Source: Phycisphaerales bacterium (GTDB lineage: Bacteria > Planctomycetota > Phycisphaerae > Phycisphaerales > UBA1924). Taken from it: a stretch of 64,000 nt of DNA. The position numbers were made by a program, and so were the translations under genes. Of the stretch, positions 12,019-20,011 are shown one piece after another. The stretch is taken from contig JADJMV010000004.1 of assembly GCA_016709445.1 (NCBI GenBank), forward strand, positions 248,001 to 312,000. Direction: 5' to 3'. Under the pieces are notes generated by a model. The model was not told the DNA's origin. It did no database searches and saw only the letters and a program-made list of their open reading frames with translations. Position 1 is the first letter of the stretch. Each line of letters opens with the position of its first letter.

Positions 12019-13789
12019 TTGGCGCGTCCTCCGCAAGGCTGGTCTGGGCGAAGGGGAATATTACTCGGAAGCAGGCGCCCTGGCCCGGAGTTGATTCAAC
12101 CCATGCCCGTCCCCTATGCGTCTCTGCGACCCGTTTCACGATCGCGAGCCCGACACCTGTCCCTTCCGATCGGGTCTCGAGACGTTTGAAGAGACGGAAC
12201 ACCGACTCGTGGTATTCGGGTGGAATCCCTTGTCCGTTATCCTGCACCCAGATCTCCACCGAAGCCTCGCGAGTCGCGGAACCGATCTCGATCCGGGGGT
12301 GCTCGGCCTCCACCCCGTACCGCAGGGCGTTCTCGATCAGGTTCTGCATGACCTGTTTGACCTGTTCGTGCGGCGCGAAGACGCTCTCGGCCTCGATGGA
12401 TCGAACGATTTCGACACCCGCCTCCTCGACCCGCGCGGCGAAGAGGTCGAGCACCTCGTCCACAACGGCCGCGAGCGGCACATGCTCCCGGGCATCCTCG
12501 AGCCTGCCGATCCGGCTGAGCGCGAGGAGGTCGTCGATGTTCGACCGCATCTGCTCGACCTTGGAGAGGATGCGTTTGACATAGCCGTCAAGGTCGTCGA
12601 ATTGGTGCTTCGCGACGTCCTCGGCGATGCATTCGCAGTATCCGAGGATGGTGACCAACGGCGATTTGAGGTCGTGCGAGGCGGAGTAGGTGAACTGCTC
12701 GAGCTCCTTGTTCTTGCGATCGAGCTCGGCGCTCTTGGTTCGCAGCGCTTCGACGGTGTGGGCGAGTTGCTCTTCGTAGGTCTTCCGGGCGGTGACATCG
12801 GCGCGGATGGCGACATACTGTGTCGGGCGGCCGTCGGCCCCCGTGAGCGGCACGATGGTCGTATCGACCCAGTAGCGGCGCCCATCGCTTGCGCGGTTGC
12901 ATATCTCCCCTCGCCACACCTGCCCTGCGCAGATTGTCTTCCACATCTCGACAAAGAACGACTTGGGGTGCTCTCCAGAATTCACGACCCGGTGCGTTTG
13001 GCCAATGAGTTGCTCTCGCCCGTACCCCGAAATCTCGCAGAACTTGTCGTTCACATAGGTGATGGTGCCCGTGTGGTCGGTGATGGCCACGATGGCGTGC
13101 TCGTCCAGGGCGTGCTTCTGGAACGAGAGCAGGCGGTTCGTCGCCGAGAGTTCTCGCTCCGCGGCCTCGCGTGCCGTCATCTCATCCTTGAGGCGCTGAT
13201 TCGCCAGTTCGAGGCTGGGCAATTGGAGAATCCGAGGGACCAGCGGCACCAGCGCGAGCAGCGTGGCGCACGTCAGGCAGGCCGTGACCACGTTCCAGAC
13301 GGTGGCCAGCCGGTAGGCGGGCACCCAGAACACAACCACATTCAGCAGGTGGCCGATCCCCCAGGACGCGAGCAGCGCGACAAAGAGCCACGCAACCCGA
13401 GGAACACGCGCCCGCCGCGAAAGGATGACGACCCCGAGCACGACGGAGAATGCAATGGCCGCGACAGAGATCGCCGCGTCGCTCCCGATGGAGAGCCAGC
13501 CGAGTCCTCTGGTCCACTCGCCGGACTGCCAGCGGGGAACATACCCACTTGTATCAAAGAGCCACATCGAGGGCTGGGCGCCCCCTTTCGGAGCCGGGCC
13601 CGGGGCCACCATCGCCACGCATGTTCCGATCAGCCCGGCGCCGGGTGCTCGCAAGGTGGCATCGAGCCCTACCGACGCGCACCACGCGGATGCGAGCAGG
13701 ACAATCGTTGGCCCACGCACCGGTGGCTGCCTGGTGGACACATGGTCGTCCGATCGGCCCGTTCCGCCAAGGCGTCGGAACCATTGCAT
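11969..13789 (-). CDS. Membrane PAS-domain sensor histidine kinase
   Basis: 606 residues from ATG 13789 (MQWFRRLGG); the frame is open further upstream but looks non-coding there. About four membrane segments (roughly 29-59, 102-124, 133-156, 164-184) are followed by a short coiled coil. Then a PAS domain (about 224-334; ITDHTGTITYVNDKFCEISGY) with its PAC tail, the dimerisation helix with His in SASHDLKSP (near 372), and a HATPase domain with N-box QNLIENALRYG, DNGQGIPP and GTGVGLAIVKRV. This belongs to the light/redox sensor-like family with H-box FTYSxSHDLKxPL. It pairs with the overlapping response regulator. The signal is unknown. Confidence 0.92.
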   Translation of the reverse strand: MQWFRRLGGTGRSDDHVSTRQPPVRGPTIVLLASAWCASVGLDATLRAPGAGLIGTCVAMVAPGPAPKGGAQPSMWLFDTSGYVPRWQSGEWTRGLGWLSIGSDAAISVAAIAFSVVLGVVILSRRARVPRVAWLFVALLASWGIGHLLNVVVFWVPAYRLATVWNVVTACLTCATLLALVPLVPRILQLPSLELANQRLKDEMTAREAAERELSATNRLLSFQKHALDEHAIVAITDHTGTITYVNDKFCEISGYGREQLIGQTHRVVNSGEHPKSFFVEMWKTICAGQVWRGEICNRASDGRRYWVDTTIVPLTGADGRPTQYVAIRADVTARKTYEEQLAHTVEALRTKSAELDRKNKELEQFTYSASHDLKSPLVTILGYCECIAEDVAKHQFDDLDGYVKRILSKVEQMRSNIDDLLALSRIGRLEDAREHVPLAAVVDEVLDLFAARVEEAGVEIVRSIEAESVFAPHEQVKQVMQNLIENALRYGVEAEHPRIEIGSATREASVEIWVQDNGQGIPPEYHESVFRLFKRLETRSEGTGVGLAIVKRVAETHRGRAWVESTPGQGACFRVIFPFAQTSLAEDAPSGERTYTTGPISPHRG

Positions 13790-14169
13790 GCTCTTGTTGC
13801 CCCCGTCCGACAGGCTGTCACAGCTTCCATTGTGATCGCGAGCGGTTGGGCGCATCGTACCAGATCTGCTCATCGGACCGCGTGCCCGTCTGCACTTTCT
13901 ATCGGCCCGTCTGGGGGCGGACACGGAACAAGTGCTTTTACCCGTACCGCCTTGATCGAATCCCGATTTGACCATCGGAGTTCGCACTCTCTATGTCTTC
14001 CTCGACGTGATCCCACAGGATTGTGGTCCATCGCCGAAGTTTCGCTCTGCTGGGCGACTTCTCGTTGGCGATCCGTACCAACCGGCGAGGGGATCCCCTC
14101 GACTGCGTAAACGAATCTCGACCCGAATCCCGGTTGCGCCGATGAAGAGGAAGCCCAGGAGCTTGAGAC
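13790..14169. promoter_or_regulatory. 380-base divergent intergenic region
   Basis: The region separates the minus-strand kinase from the plus-strand receiver-GGDEF-HD gene and holds no convincing gene. A possible plus-strand promoter is TTGACC at 13968-13973 with TATGTC at 13992-13997 (18-base spacer), about 170 bases before the ATG at 14170. The promoter call is weak. Confidence 0.3.
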
Positions 14170-15735
14170 ATGGACGTCACCAGGATTCTCCTCGCCGACG
14201 ACGATCCGGAGCACCGCTCCTTGCTGACGCGCGCGCTGCATCAGGGGGATGCGCAGGTCGAGGTGCATGCCGCGTCATCCCGGGAGGAACTGCTCCACGC
14301 CGCTCACCACGGCGAATTCGCGTGTGCGGTGTTGGATTACAACATTCCTCCCCACACCGCGCCGGAGATCGTTCACTCGCTCCGCGAGATTCTTCCCGGG
14401 CTGCCGATCATCGTTGTTTCGGCGAGTGATGACCAGTCCGTGGCGATCGAGAGCTTTCGGACAACGGGGGTGATCGACTTCATGCCCAAAGAGGACGCGG
14501 TCCGGCCCGGCCTGCTCTGGGGGCGGACGCAGTGTGCCATCTCCGACGCGCGGAGGGCCCACGAGCTGCGCCGGCGGGCGGAGCGACGATTGGAGGCGAT
14601 GCGGCGAGTGGCGGACACCGATGCGCTGACCGGGCTGTTCAACCGTGGGTACTTCCTCCGGTTGTCGAGGTCATCGCGGCTTCGGCCCGACCGGCGCCGC
14701 ACAACCGCATGCGTGATGATCGACCTCGACCACTTCAAACGCGTCAACGATCTGCACGGGCACGAGGCGGGGGATGCGGTGCTGGTGCATGCCGCCAAGC
14801 AGATGCGGGCCGGGGCGAGGGAGAACGACGTTCTCGTGCGTTGGGGTGGAGAGGAATTCCTCGCGATCCTGCCCTCTGCCTCGCTGGTTGATGCGTGGTG
14901 CTGGGCCGAGGCGCTGCGACAGAGGTTGGCCGAGAACCTATGCGAGCACGGATCGGTTTCGGTACGGGTCACCGCGAGCTTCGGGGTGGCCGTGGTGCCG
15001 ACGTCGGTGCTCGGAACCGAGTCAGCCGCGGAGGCGGACCGCGCGTTGTACCTGGCTAAGGAATTCGGGCGCAACGGCGTGTGCACCGCGGACATGGCGA
15101 GCGCGATGGACGCGGTTCGGTCGCTTCGCGCCGGGTCGGACTCGGGGGCCGCGATGCTGCACCAGCGCTGGCTCGGCGCCCTCCGCTCGGAGCTGGGAGC
15201 GGTGCAATACGACCATCTGGGGCCGCACGGCGAGGCCGTGGCAAGGATGGCCGATCTGCTGGGCCGCCGGCTGGGGCTGGGGACGGAGGATCACGCCGAC
15301 CTGCACCTCGCCGGCCTGCTGCACGACATCGGGAAGGTCGGGGTCCCCGAGGAGGTCCTGGCCAAGCCCGGCCCGCTGACACTCTCTGAACGTCGCATGG
15401 TGGACGTCCACGCCTCGTTTGGCGCCCGGCTGGCCCGCGCACTCGGTGCGAACGATCGCGTGGGATCGATCATCGCGTTGCATCACGAGCGCTTTGATCG
15501 GTCGGCCTGGGCCGAGCGCGGGGCGGAGCCACGGGCGAGTGGCGTGGAACGCCTGGCGCGGATCCTGAGCGTGGCGGACGCGATCGTGACGATGCGCGTC
15601 GACCGGCCCTACGCCGGCGCGCGATCGGAGCGCCAGACGCTCGCCGAGCTTGGCCGGGAGCGCGGACGCCAGTTCTCGCCCGAGGTCGTAGACGCGGCCT
15701 GGCTTGTCGAGCTTCCCGCGCGGAATGCGGCGTGA
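14170..15735 (+). CDS. Receiver-GGDEF-HD domain protein (c-di-GMP synthesis/turnover)
   Basis: 521 residues. Receiver domain about 1-125 with LLADDDPEH and Asp 56 in AVLDYNIP. GGDEF domain about 150-310 with DALTGLFNR, MIDLDHFKRVND and the active-type signature RWGGEEF. An HD domain (about 345-510) has HDIGKVGVPEEVLAKPG, the HD-GYP type. The second signature is HHERFDRSAW instead of HHExxDGxGYP, so the GYP part is lost and phosphodiesterase activity is doubtful. A protein with both synthase and hydrolase modules under one receiver is a phosphorylation-tuned c-di-GMP switch. Two short PilZ-like genes follow directly and could be its effectors. Confidence 0.88.
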   Translation: MDVTRILLADDDPEHRSLLTRALHQGDAQVEVHAASSREELLHAAHHGEFACAVLDYNIPPHTAPEIVHSLREILPGLPIIVVSASDDQSVAIESFRTTGVIDFMPKEDAVRPGLLWGRTQCAISDARRAHELRRRAERRLEAMRRVADTDALTGLFNRGYFLRLSRSSRLRPDRRRTTACVMIDLDHFKRVNDLHGHEAGDAVLVHAAKQMRAGARENDVLVRWGGEEFLAILPSASLVDAWCWAEALRQRLAENLCEHGSVSVRVTASFGVAVVPTSVLGTESAAEADRALYLAKEFGRNGVCTADMASAMDAVRSLRAGSDSGAAMLHQRWLGALRSELGAVQYDHLGPHGEAVARMADLLGRRLGLGTEDHADLHLAGLLHDIGKVGVPEEVLAKPGPLTLSERRMVDVHASFGARLARALGANDRVGSIIALHHERFDRSAWAERGAEPRASGVERLARILSVADAIVTMRVDRPYAGARSERQTLAELGRERGRQFSPEVVDAAWLVELPARNAA

Positions 15736-15788
15736 GTGCCCGCCGGGAATCGGCGCGCAGAGATGGGGGTTTGGAGGAGGGAGTAGAG

Positions 15789-16139
15789 ATGCACATCGAA
15801 GAGCGGGGTATGCGTTATCGACCGCGGTGGAAGCCGCGGGGGCTGGCCGCGACGTGGCACGCCGCGGGGAGCGAGTCCGGGGGCTCGGCGCGGGTGCGGG
15901 ACATTTCAGAATCGGGGATCGCGCTGGTCGTCGAGCCCGGGCATGCGCCGGCGCCGGGGCGATGATCGAGATCGTCACGTCAGGGCACTCCCCGGCGGCG
16001 GGGCCGGGTGGTCCGGGTGGCGCAGAGTCCTGGCATGAGCCTCATCGTGGGGTGCCACTGGCTGCACGGGGACGGGCGTCACTCCCCCGGCCATCGACCC
16101 GTGCACGCGCGCGCCGAGCCCAGTGCAGTCCGGCCTTGA
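15789..16139 (+). CDS. Short PilZ-like protein (two compensating frameshifts)
   Basis: ATG 15789 follows GGAGGAGGGAG. The first frame gives RYRPRWKPRGLAATW and VRDISESGIALVVEPGHAP, matching a PilZ RxxxR and DxSxxG pattern, then meets a stop at 15965. If one G is missing near 15958 the reading continues as AMIEIVTSG. If one G is extra near 16003 it returns to the first frame as GRVVRVAQSPGMSLIVGCHW, a typical PilZ end, and stops at 16139 (about 116 residues). Both changes lie in G runs. The next gene begins 20 bases later with its own ribosome site. I take it as a real small PilZ protein with sequencing errors; a true pseudogene is possible. Confidence 0.5.
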
Positions 16140-16158
16140 TCAGAGAAGGAGTTTCAGG

Positions 16159-16536
16159 ATGACAGCGAACACACGCGAGCAACGTCGGACCCAGCGCAGC
16201 CGCCGTTCGGAGGCCGTGCTCTGGCGCTGCCTCGGCCGGAGCACTTTCGACATGGGATGGCTGCTCGAGTCGTCTCGGGATGGCTTGGCGTTTGCTTGGC
16301 GGGGCACCTCGGCACCGCTCCCGGGGAGCCTGCTCGAGATCTGTCGGGAGGGGCCCGAGGCGAACACCAAGCCGGACCGCGTGCTGGTGCGGCGGGTCGT
16401 GGCGGCCCATGACGACCTGGTCGTGATCGGCGGAGAGCGTCTGACGGTCCGGCCGTTCCCCCCGGCGGCCGCGGCGGAGAGGGCGCAACAAACCACCGAG
16501 CATTCGCTGGCCCTCGCGCTTGCTCTGGCGGCCTAG
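16159..16536 (+). CDS. Short PilZ-like protein
   Basis: 125 residues. The start is supported by AAGGAG at 16146-16151 before ATG 16159. The body has a basic N-terminus (RTQRSRRSEAVLWR), a beta-rich centre with GWLLESSRDGLAFAWRG in the position of the PilZ DxSxxG turn, and VLVRRVVAAHDDLVVIGGERL as the last strands. It ends in an Ala-rich helix. It appears to be a diverged relative of the upstream PilZ-like gene and lies in the same c-di-GMP gene block. Binding of c-di-GMP is not certain because the canonical residues are only partly kept. Confidence 0.6.
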   Translation: MTANTREQRRTQRSRRSEAVLWRCLGRSTFDMGWLLESSRDGLAFAWRGTSAPLPGSLLEICREGPEANTKPDRVLVRRVVAAHDDLVVIGGERLTVRPFPPAAAAERAQQTTEHSLALALALAA

Positions 16537-16644
16537 CGGCGGGTTCGGGGGGCTGGGCTCGGAGCATCGCTACACTGCCCCGGCCGCGCAGCCGTGCCGG
16601 TTGCGCGAGTGTTCTGGACCTGCAGACCCGCATCGGAGGCTTTT

Positions 16645-17493
16645 ATGCGCCACGCGACCCGCACGCTGCTCCCGGCCCTGGTTCCCGCACTGCTGCTCGG
16701 CTCGGCCTACAACACCGCCATGGCACAGGGTGTTGGGTACGACGACACGCCGCAACTTCCGGGGCAGAAGTGGAAGGTTCACGACCGGATGCGGCCGAAC
16801 CCGCCGGTGGTGGACCCGGGCCCCGCGCGCGACCCCGCGCCGGCGCCCAGCGACGCGACGGTGCTCTTCGACGGGAAGAACCTGGACGCGTGGCAGACCG
16901 CCGATGGGGGCACCGCGGGCTGGACGCTCCTGCCCGACGGCGCGATGCAGGTGAAGCCTGGCGCCGGCGACATCATGACCAAGGAACACTTCGGGGACTG
17001 CCAGCTCCACATCGAGTGGGCCACGCCGAAGACCCCGGTGGGCGAGAGCCAGGAGCGCGGGAACTCGGGCGTCTTCTTCTTCGGACGCTACGAGGTGCAG
17101 GTGCTCGATTCGTACGACAACAAGACGTACGCGGATGGCCAGGCCGGCGCTCTGTATGGGCAGTACCCGCCGCTGGTCAATGCGTCGCGCGGGCCGGGCG
17201 AGTGGCAGACCTATGACATCGTGTTCGAGGCGCCGGTGTTTGACGGCGACAAGGTCGTGAAGCCGGCGTACGCGACGGTGATCCACAACGGCGTGGTCGT
17301 GCAGAACCATCGGGCGCTGATCGGCTCGACGCTGCACCGCGCGGTGGGGACGTACACCCCGCACGAGCCGACGGGCGAGATCAAGCTCCAGGATCACGGC
17401 AACCCGACCCGGTATCGGAACATCTGGATCCGGTCGATCGACCCGGCTTCGCAGGGCGACGGTTCGTCGGGCTCGGCGAAGGCGGGCTCATGA
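16645..17493 (+). CDS. Secreted DUF1080 protein (3-keto-disaccharide hydrolase domain)
   Basis: 282 residues from ATG 16645, with GGAGG five bases upstream. Signal peptide at 1-26 (LLPALVPALLLGSAYNTAMA). After a Pro/Ala linker comes the DUF1080 LamG-like beta-sandwich: ATVLFDGKNLDAWQ, LHIEWATPK, RGNSGVFFFGRYEVQVLDS, HNGVVVQNH, and near the C-terminus GEIKLQDHGNPTRYRNIWIR. This is one of the most amplified secreted families in planctomycetes. Some members hydrolyse 3-keto-glycosides and others bind carbohydrate. No neighbour indicates the sugar. Confidence 0.9.
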   Translation: MRHATRTLLPALVPALLLGSAYNTAMAQGVGYDDTPQLPGQKWKVHDRMRPNPPVVDPGPARDPAPAPSDATVLFDGKNLDAWQTADGGTAGWTLLPDGAMQVKPGAGDIMTKEHFGDCQLHIEWATPKTPVGESQERGNSGVFFFGRYEVQVLDSYDNKTYADGQAGALYGQYPPLVNASRGPGEWQTYDIVFEAPVFDGDKVVKPAYATVIHNGVVVQNHRALIGSTLHRAVGTYTPHEPTGEIKLQDHGNPTRYRNIWIRSIDPASQGDGSSGSAKAGS

Positions 17494-17665
17494 CTCGGGA
17501 TCCCGCGAGGACTTGGGCGATTTGCTCGATCGGGTGAAGGGCATGGGACGGCACCTGCCGGAATGGCAGGGGTGTCTTTGCGCGTGATTCTGGTGCACAG
17601 ACGACGCTGAATTGGTGAAACCTCCACGGCTCCGAAACGAATGAGAGAGCGGAAGGGGAAACGCC

Positions 17666-17899
17666 ATGCCTGAAAACGAATTCATCATCGAGCCCCTGCG
17701 ATTGATCGAGGCCGCGGACGCGGTGGCGGAGGTGCTGCGGGAGGTCGCCGAGTCCGGCACCGGGCGCTGCCCGTATCCGCCCTCGATGCTCCAGATGCCG
17801 GATCACCCCGAGCGGCTGGACGAGTTCAGCAGCGAGGAGCTGGTGGAGGCCACGGCGTTTCTCTGCCGGCTGGGTGTGCTCGTGCACCGGGCGGGCTGA
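17666..17899 (+). CDS. Small acidic protein of unknown function
   Basis: 77 residues, acidic and mainly helical, with no signal peptide or membrane segment. A clear ribosome site (GGAAGGGG) precedes ATG 17666, and a strong hairpin terminator at 17952-17986 follows. These are the reasons for accepting such a short gene. The only notable feature is a central CPYPPSMLQMPDHP segment between two helices. Function unknown. Confidence 0.6.
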   Translation: MPENEFIIEPLRLIEAADAVAEVLREVAESGTGRCPYPPSMLQMPDHPERLDEFSSEELVEATAFLCRLGVLVHRAG

Positions 17900-17951
17900 G
17901 CGCCGTAGTTCCCTTCGGGGGGTTTGCCGATCGGTGTGGTTCCGATATCCT

Positions 17952-17986
17952 CCCCTTGCCCGGCCGCGAATAGGCCGGGCAAGGGG
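17952..17986 (+). terminator. Intrinsic terminator hairpin
   Basis: A perfect 14-base-pair stem (CCCCTTGCCCGGCC with GGCCGGGCAAGGGG, loop GCGAATA) is followed by TTTG. It lies between the small acidic protein gene and the next gene, whose ATG is only nine bases further on. Confidence 0.75.
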
Positions 17987-17994
17987 TTTGTCGT

Positions 17995-18498
17995 ATGCGC
18001 AGACGTGATGCAGCGTTGGTGGGCTTGTTGGGCTCGGCGTCTTTGGTGCTGGGCTTCGGGGGGGTCGGATCGGGGGCTCGGATGAGCGGATCCATCGCAC
18101 AGATGCTGGACGATTTCCACGACGCGGCGGCGAAGGCGGACGAGGGGCGGTATTTCGGGCACTTCGCGGAGAACGCGGTGTTTCTGGGGACCGACCCGAC
18201 CGAGCGATGGACGCTGCCGGAGTTTCGGGCCTGGGCGCAGCCCTTCTTCAAGCGGGATTCGGCGTGGACCTACCACGCGGTGGAGCGTCATGTCGAGGTG
18301 TCGAAGGGTGGGGACGTCGGATGGTTCGACGAGGTGGTGCGCAACGACAAGTATGGCGATCTGCGCGGGAGCGGGGTCGTGGTGCTCGACGGCTCGGAGT
18401 GGAAGATCGCGCAGTACAACCTGACGTTCATGGTGCCGAACGACGCGGCCGACTCGGTGCTGAAAGCGATGAAGGACAAGAACGCGGCGGGGCGCTGA
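17995..18498 (+). CDS. Secreted SnoaL-like/NTF2-fold protein
   Basis: 167 residues. N-terminal signal-like segment (ALVGLLGSASLVLGFGG). The mature part fits the SnoaL-like, DUF4440-type NTF2 fold: MLDDFHDAAAKADEGRYFGHF, NAVFLGTDPTERWTLPEFR, a central WTYHAVERHVEVS and WKIAQYNLTFMVPND at the end. Such proteins often bind a small ligand or act as a stress-type isomerase fold; the ligand is unknown. Its stop codon lies inside a terminator hairpin. Confidence 0.75.
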   Translation: MRRRDAALVGLLGSASLVLGFGGVGSGARMSGSIAQMLDDFHDAAAKADEGRYFGHFAENAVFLGTDPTERWTLPEFRAWAQPFFKRDSAWTYHAVERHVEVSKGGDVGWFDEVVRNDKYGDLRGSGVVVLDGSEWKIAQYNLTFMVPNDAADSVLKAMKDKNAAGR

Positions 18499-18512
18499 GG
18501 CCCCGCCGCGTT
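18481..18512. terminator. Intrinsic terminator hairpin overlapping a stop codon
   Basis: A perfect 13-base-pair stem (AACGCGGCGGGGC with GCCCCGCCGCGTT, six-base loop) spans the TGA at 18496-18498. It lies between convergent genes (SnoaL-like and lexA) and may serve both strands. Confidence 0.7.
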
Positions 18513-18615
18513 CCTCTCTCTCCGACCTGGTGGCTCGCTCCAACCGCGTGCGGTTGCGGGCGAGCGAGGATGATCGCGGCTCGGGCAATCGCGGCGTGTG
18601 GGATGGAGTCGCGGC

Positions 18616-19230
18616 TCAGTAGCGGCGGACAACACCCTTGACGATGCCCTGAACCTGGCAGTATTTGACGCGGATGGGCTCGAAATCCGGGTTGGCGGGC
18701 TGGAGGCGGATGTGATCGGCCTCCTTGAAGAAGGTCTTGAGGGTGGTGGAACCGTCGGGGAGCAGGGCGACGACCCGGTCGCCGTTGCGGGCGACCTGCG
18801 TGCGTTCGACGAGGACGACATCGCCGGAGAGGATGCCTTCATCCTTCATGCTGTCGCCATCGACGCGGAGCGCGAAGGTGCCCTCGGAGTGCCCCTTGCT
18901 CGGCCCGAGGATGTCCTCGAGGTCGATCTCGTCCTGATCGGCGATCTTCTCGATGGGGTATCCGGCGGCGATCTTGCCGACCAGGGGGAAGCGGAGCGGT
19001 CGCGACTCGTCGGGGACGGCGATGCCCTCAGCGATCGACAAAGAGCGAGCCTTGTTCGCGTCGCGGATGAGGGCGCCCTTCTTGATGAGCGCCTCGACGT
19101 GCTCGAAGACCGTGACCTTGCTGACGCCGATCTCGTCGGCGAGCTCCTGCATCGTCGGCGAATAGCCCCTGCGGACGCGCCAGTCGCGGATGAGCTGCAG
19201 AATCCTGAGTTGCTTGGGGGTCAGATTCAT
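18616..19230 (-). CDS. lexA: LexA repressor
   Basis: 204 residues from ATG 19230, with GGAGG nine bases upstream. SOS-response repressor that cleaves itself when RecA is activated by single-stranded DNA. N-terminal winged helix (MNLTPKQLRILQLI, RRGYSPTMQELADEIGVSKVTVFEHV) with the family's YxPTxxEIA-type region. The cleavage site is in GKIAAGYPI (Ala-Gly). The S24-type catalytic domain has VDGDSMKDEGI (Ser) and TTLKTFF (Lys). The length is normal. The recognition-helix sequence SKVTVFEHV differs from the Escherichia type, so the operator is probably different. I see no clear LexA box in front of the gene. Confidence 0.95.
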   Translation of the reverse strand: MNLTPKQLRILQLIRDWRVRRGYSPTMQELADEIGVSKVTVFEHVEALIKKGALIRDANKARSLSIAEGIAVPDESRPLRFPLVGKIAAGYPIEKIADQDEIDLEDILGPSKGHSEGTFALRVDGDSMKDEGILSGDVVLVERTQVARNGDRVVALLPDGSTTLKTFFKEADHIRLQPANPDFEPIRVKYCQVQGIVKGVVRRY

Positions 19231-19639
19231 GATTGAGAACCTCCACACACGTATTCGGGACCGGGCCGGCCTGACGCCCTGCCCATGGCTTGATTTCCAA
19301 CCTCGCTGCGGGCTGATCTCGCTCGGGGAGTGAGAGAAGCCCATCGAGGACGTTTCGAATCCGGACGAGCGACTCGGCCTGCCCGGCCACCAGGTGTGCC
19401 GCCGCGCTGAGCAGGCCCACCTGGGCTGCGGCATAGGCCGCCCCCTGGGGCGGTCCAGAGACCGTCGGGATCCCGGTCGTCGCGTCGAGGTCCACCCGGA
19501 CCAATCCGCTCCCGGAATCGCCTGTCGCTTCGGGCACCCAGGCGGCGACGAAATCGCCTCCCGGCCCCAGTCGCAGTACTTCCCGAAGGGCCGCGGAGCC
19601 CTTCACCGATCGTCGTGCCTTCCGTGGCCATCCGAACAT
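19028..19639 (-). CDS. Unknown protein upstream of lexA (3' end uncertain)
   Basis: The frame from ATG 19639 gives a protein-like N-terminus of about 135 residues (RLGPGGDFVAAWVPEATG, VRVDLDATTGIPTVSGPPQG, AAQVGLLSAAAHLVAGQ). It then runs about 200 bases into lexA in a different frame, which is unlikely. A shift of one base would end the gene at 19227 with a TGA overlapping the lexA ATG (ATGA), the usual spacing of coupled genes. I therefore expect a real gene of about 137 residues with a frameshift near its end. No family recognised; 3' coordinate unreliable. Confidence 0.4.
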   Translation of the reverse strand: MFGWPRKARRSVKGSAALREVLRLGPGGDFVAAWVPEATGDSGSGLVRVDLDATTGIPTVSGPPQGAAYAAAQVGLLSAAAHLVAGQAESLVRIRNVLDGLLSLPERDQPAARLEIKPWAGRQAGPVPNTCVEVLNHESDPQATQDSAAHPRLARPQGLFADDAGARRRDRRQQGHGLRARRGAHQEGRPHPRREQGSLFVDR

Positions 19640-20011
19640 GCCAGCGCTCCCGTCTCTGCGCGAGACGCCCGAGTCGATGCCGTCGACGCGGGGCTCCGCT
19701 CTCTTGGGCTCCGCCCATGTTCCTCGTCACGCCTCATCCTCCCCGGATGAGGGGGCTGTTCGCCGGACCGTCACTCGCCGGGCCAGTTGTTCGCCCGACG
19801 CCGTGCTCTGCAGACTTCCGAATCCGTCTGCATCCACCTGAATCCATCGGCCCGACGTCCAAACACCCGCCAAAGAAACCGACTCTTTGTTTGGTACAAG
19901 ATAGCCAACCATGGACACAACGGCAAGTCGATTTCCCCAACTTTGTGGTTGATACCGGAAAAAAGCCGCACGGAGGATCTGGAACCCGCGTTTGGGGCCT
20001 GAAATCGTGGG
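19640..20011. other. Intergenic stretch without a supported gene
   Basis: 372 bases between the unknown gene upstream of lexA and the 3' end of dprA, both on the minus strand. The part at about 19870-19975 is clearly less GC-rich than its surroundings and probably holds the promoter of the lexA transcript. I could not pick out a convincing -35/-10 pair or SOS box. Confidence 0.3.

Noticed and set aside
12116..14110. Open frame of 664 codons antisense to the histidine kinase
   Set aside because: Shadow frame; the minus strand carries all kinase boxes.
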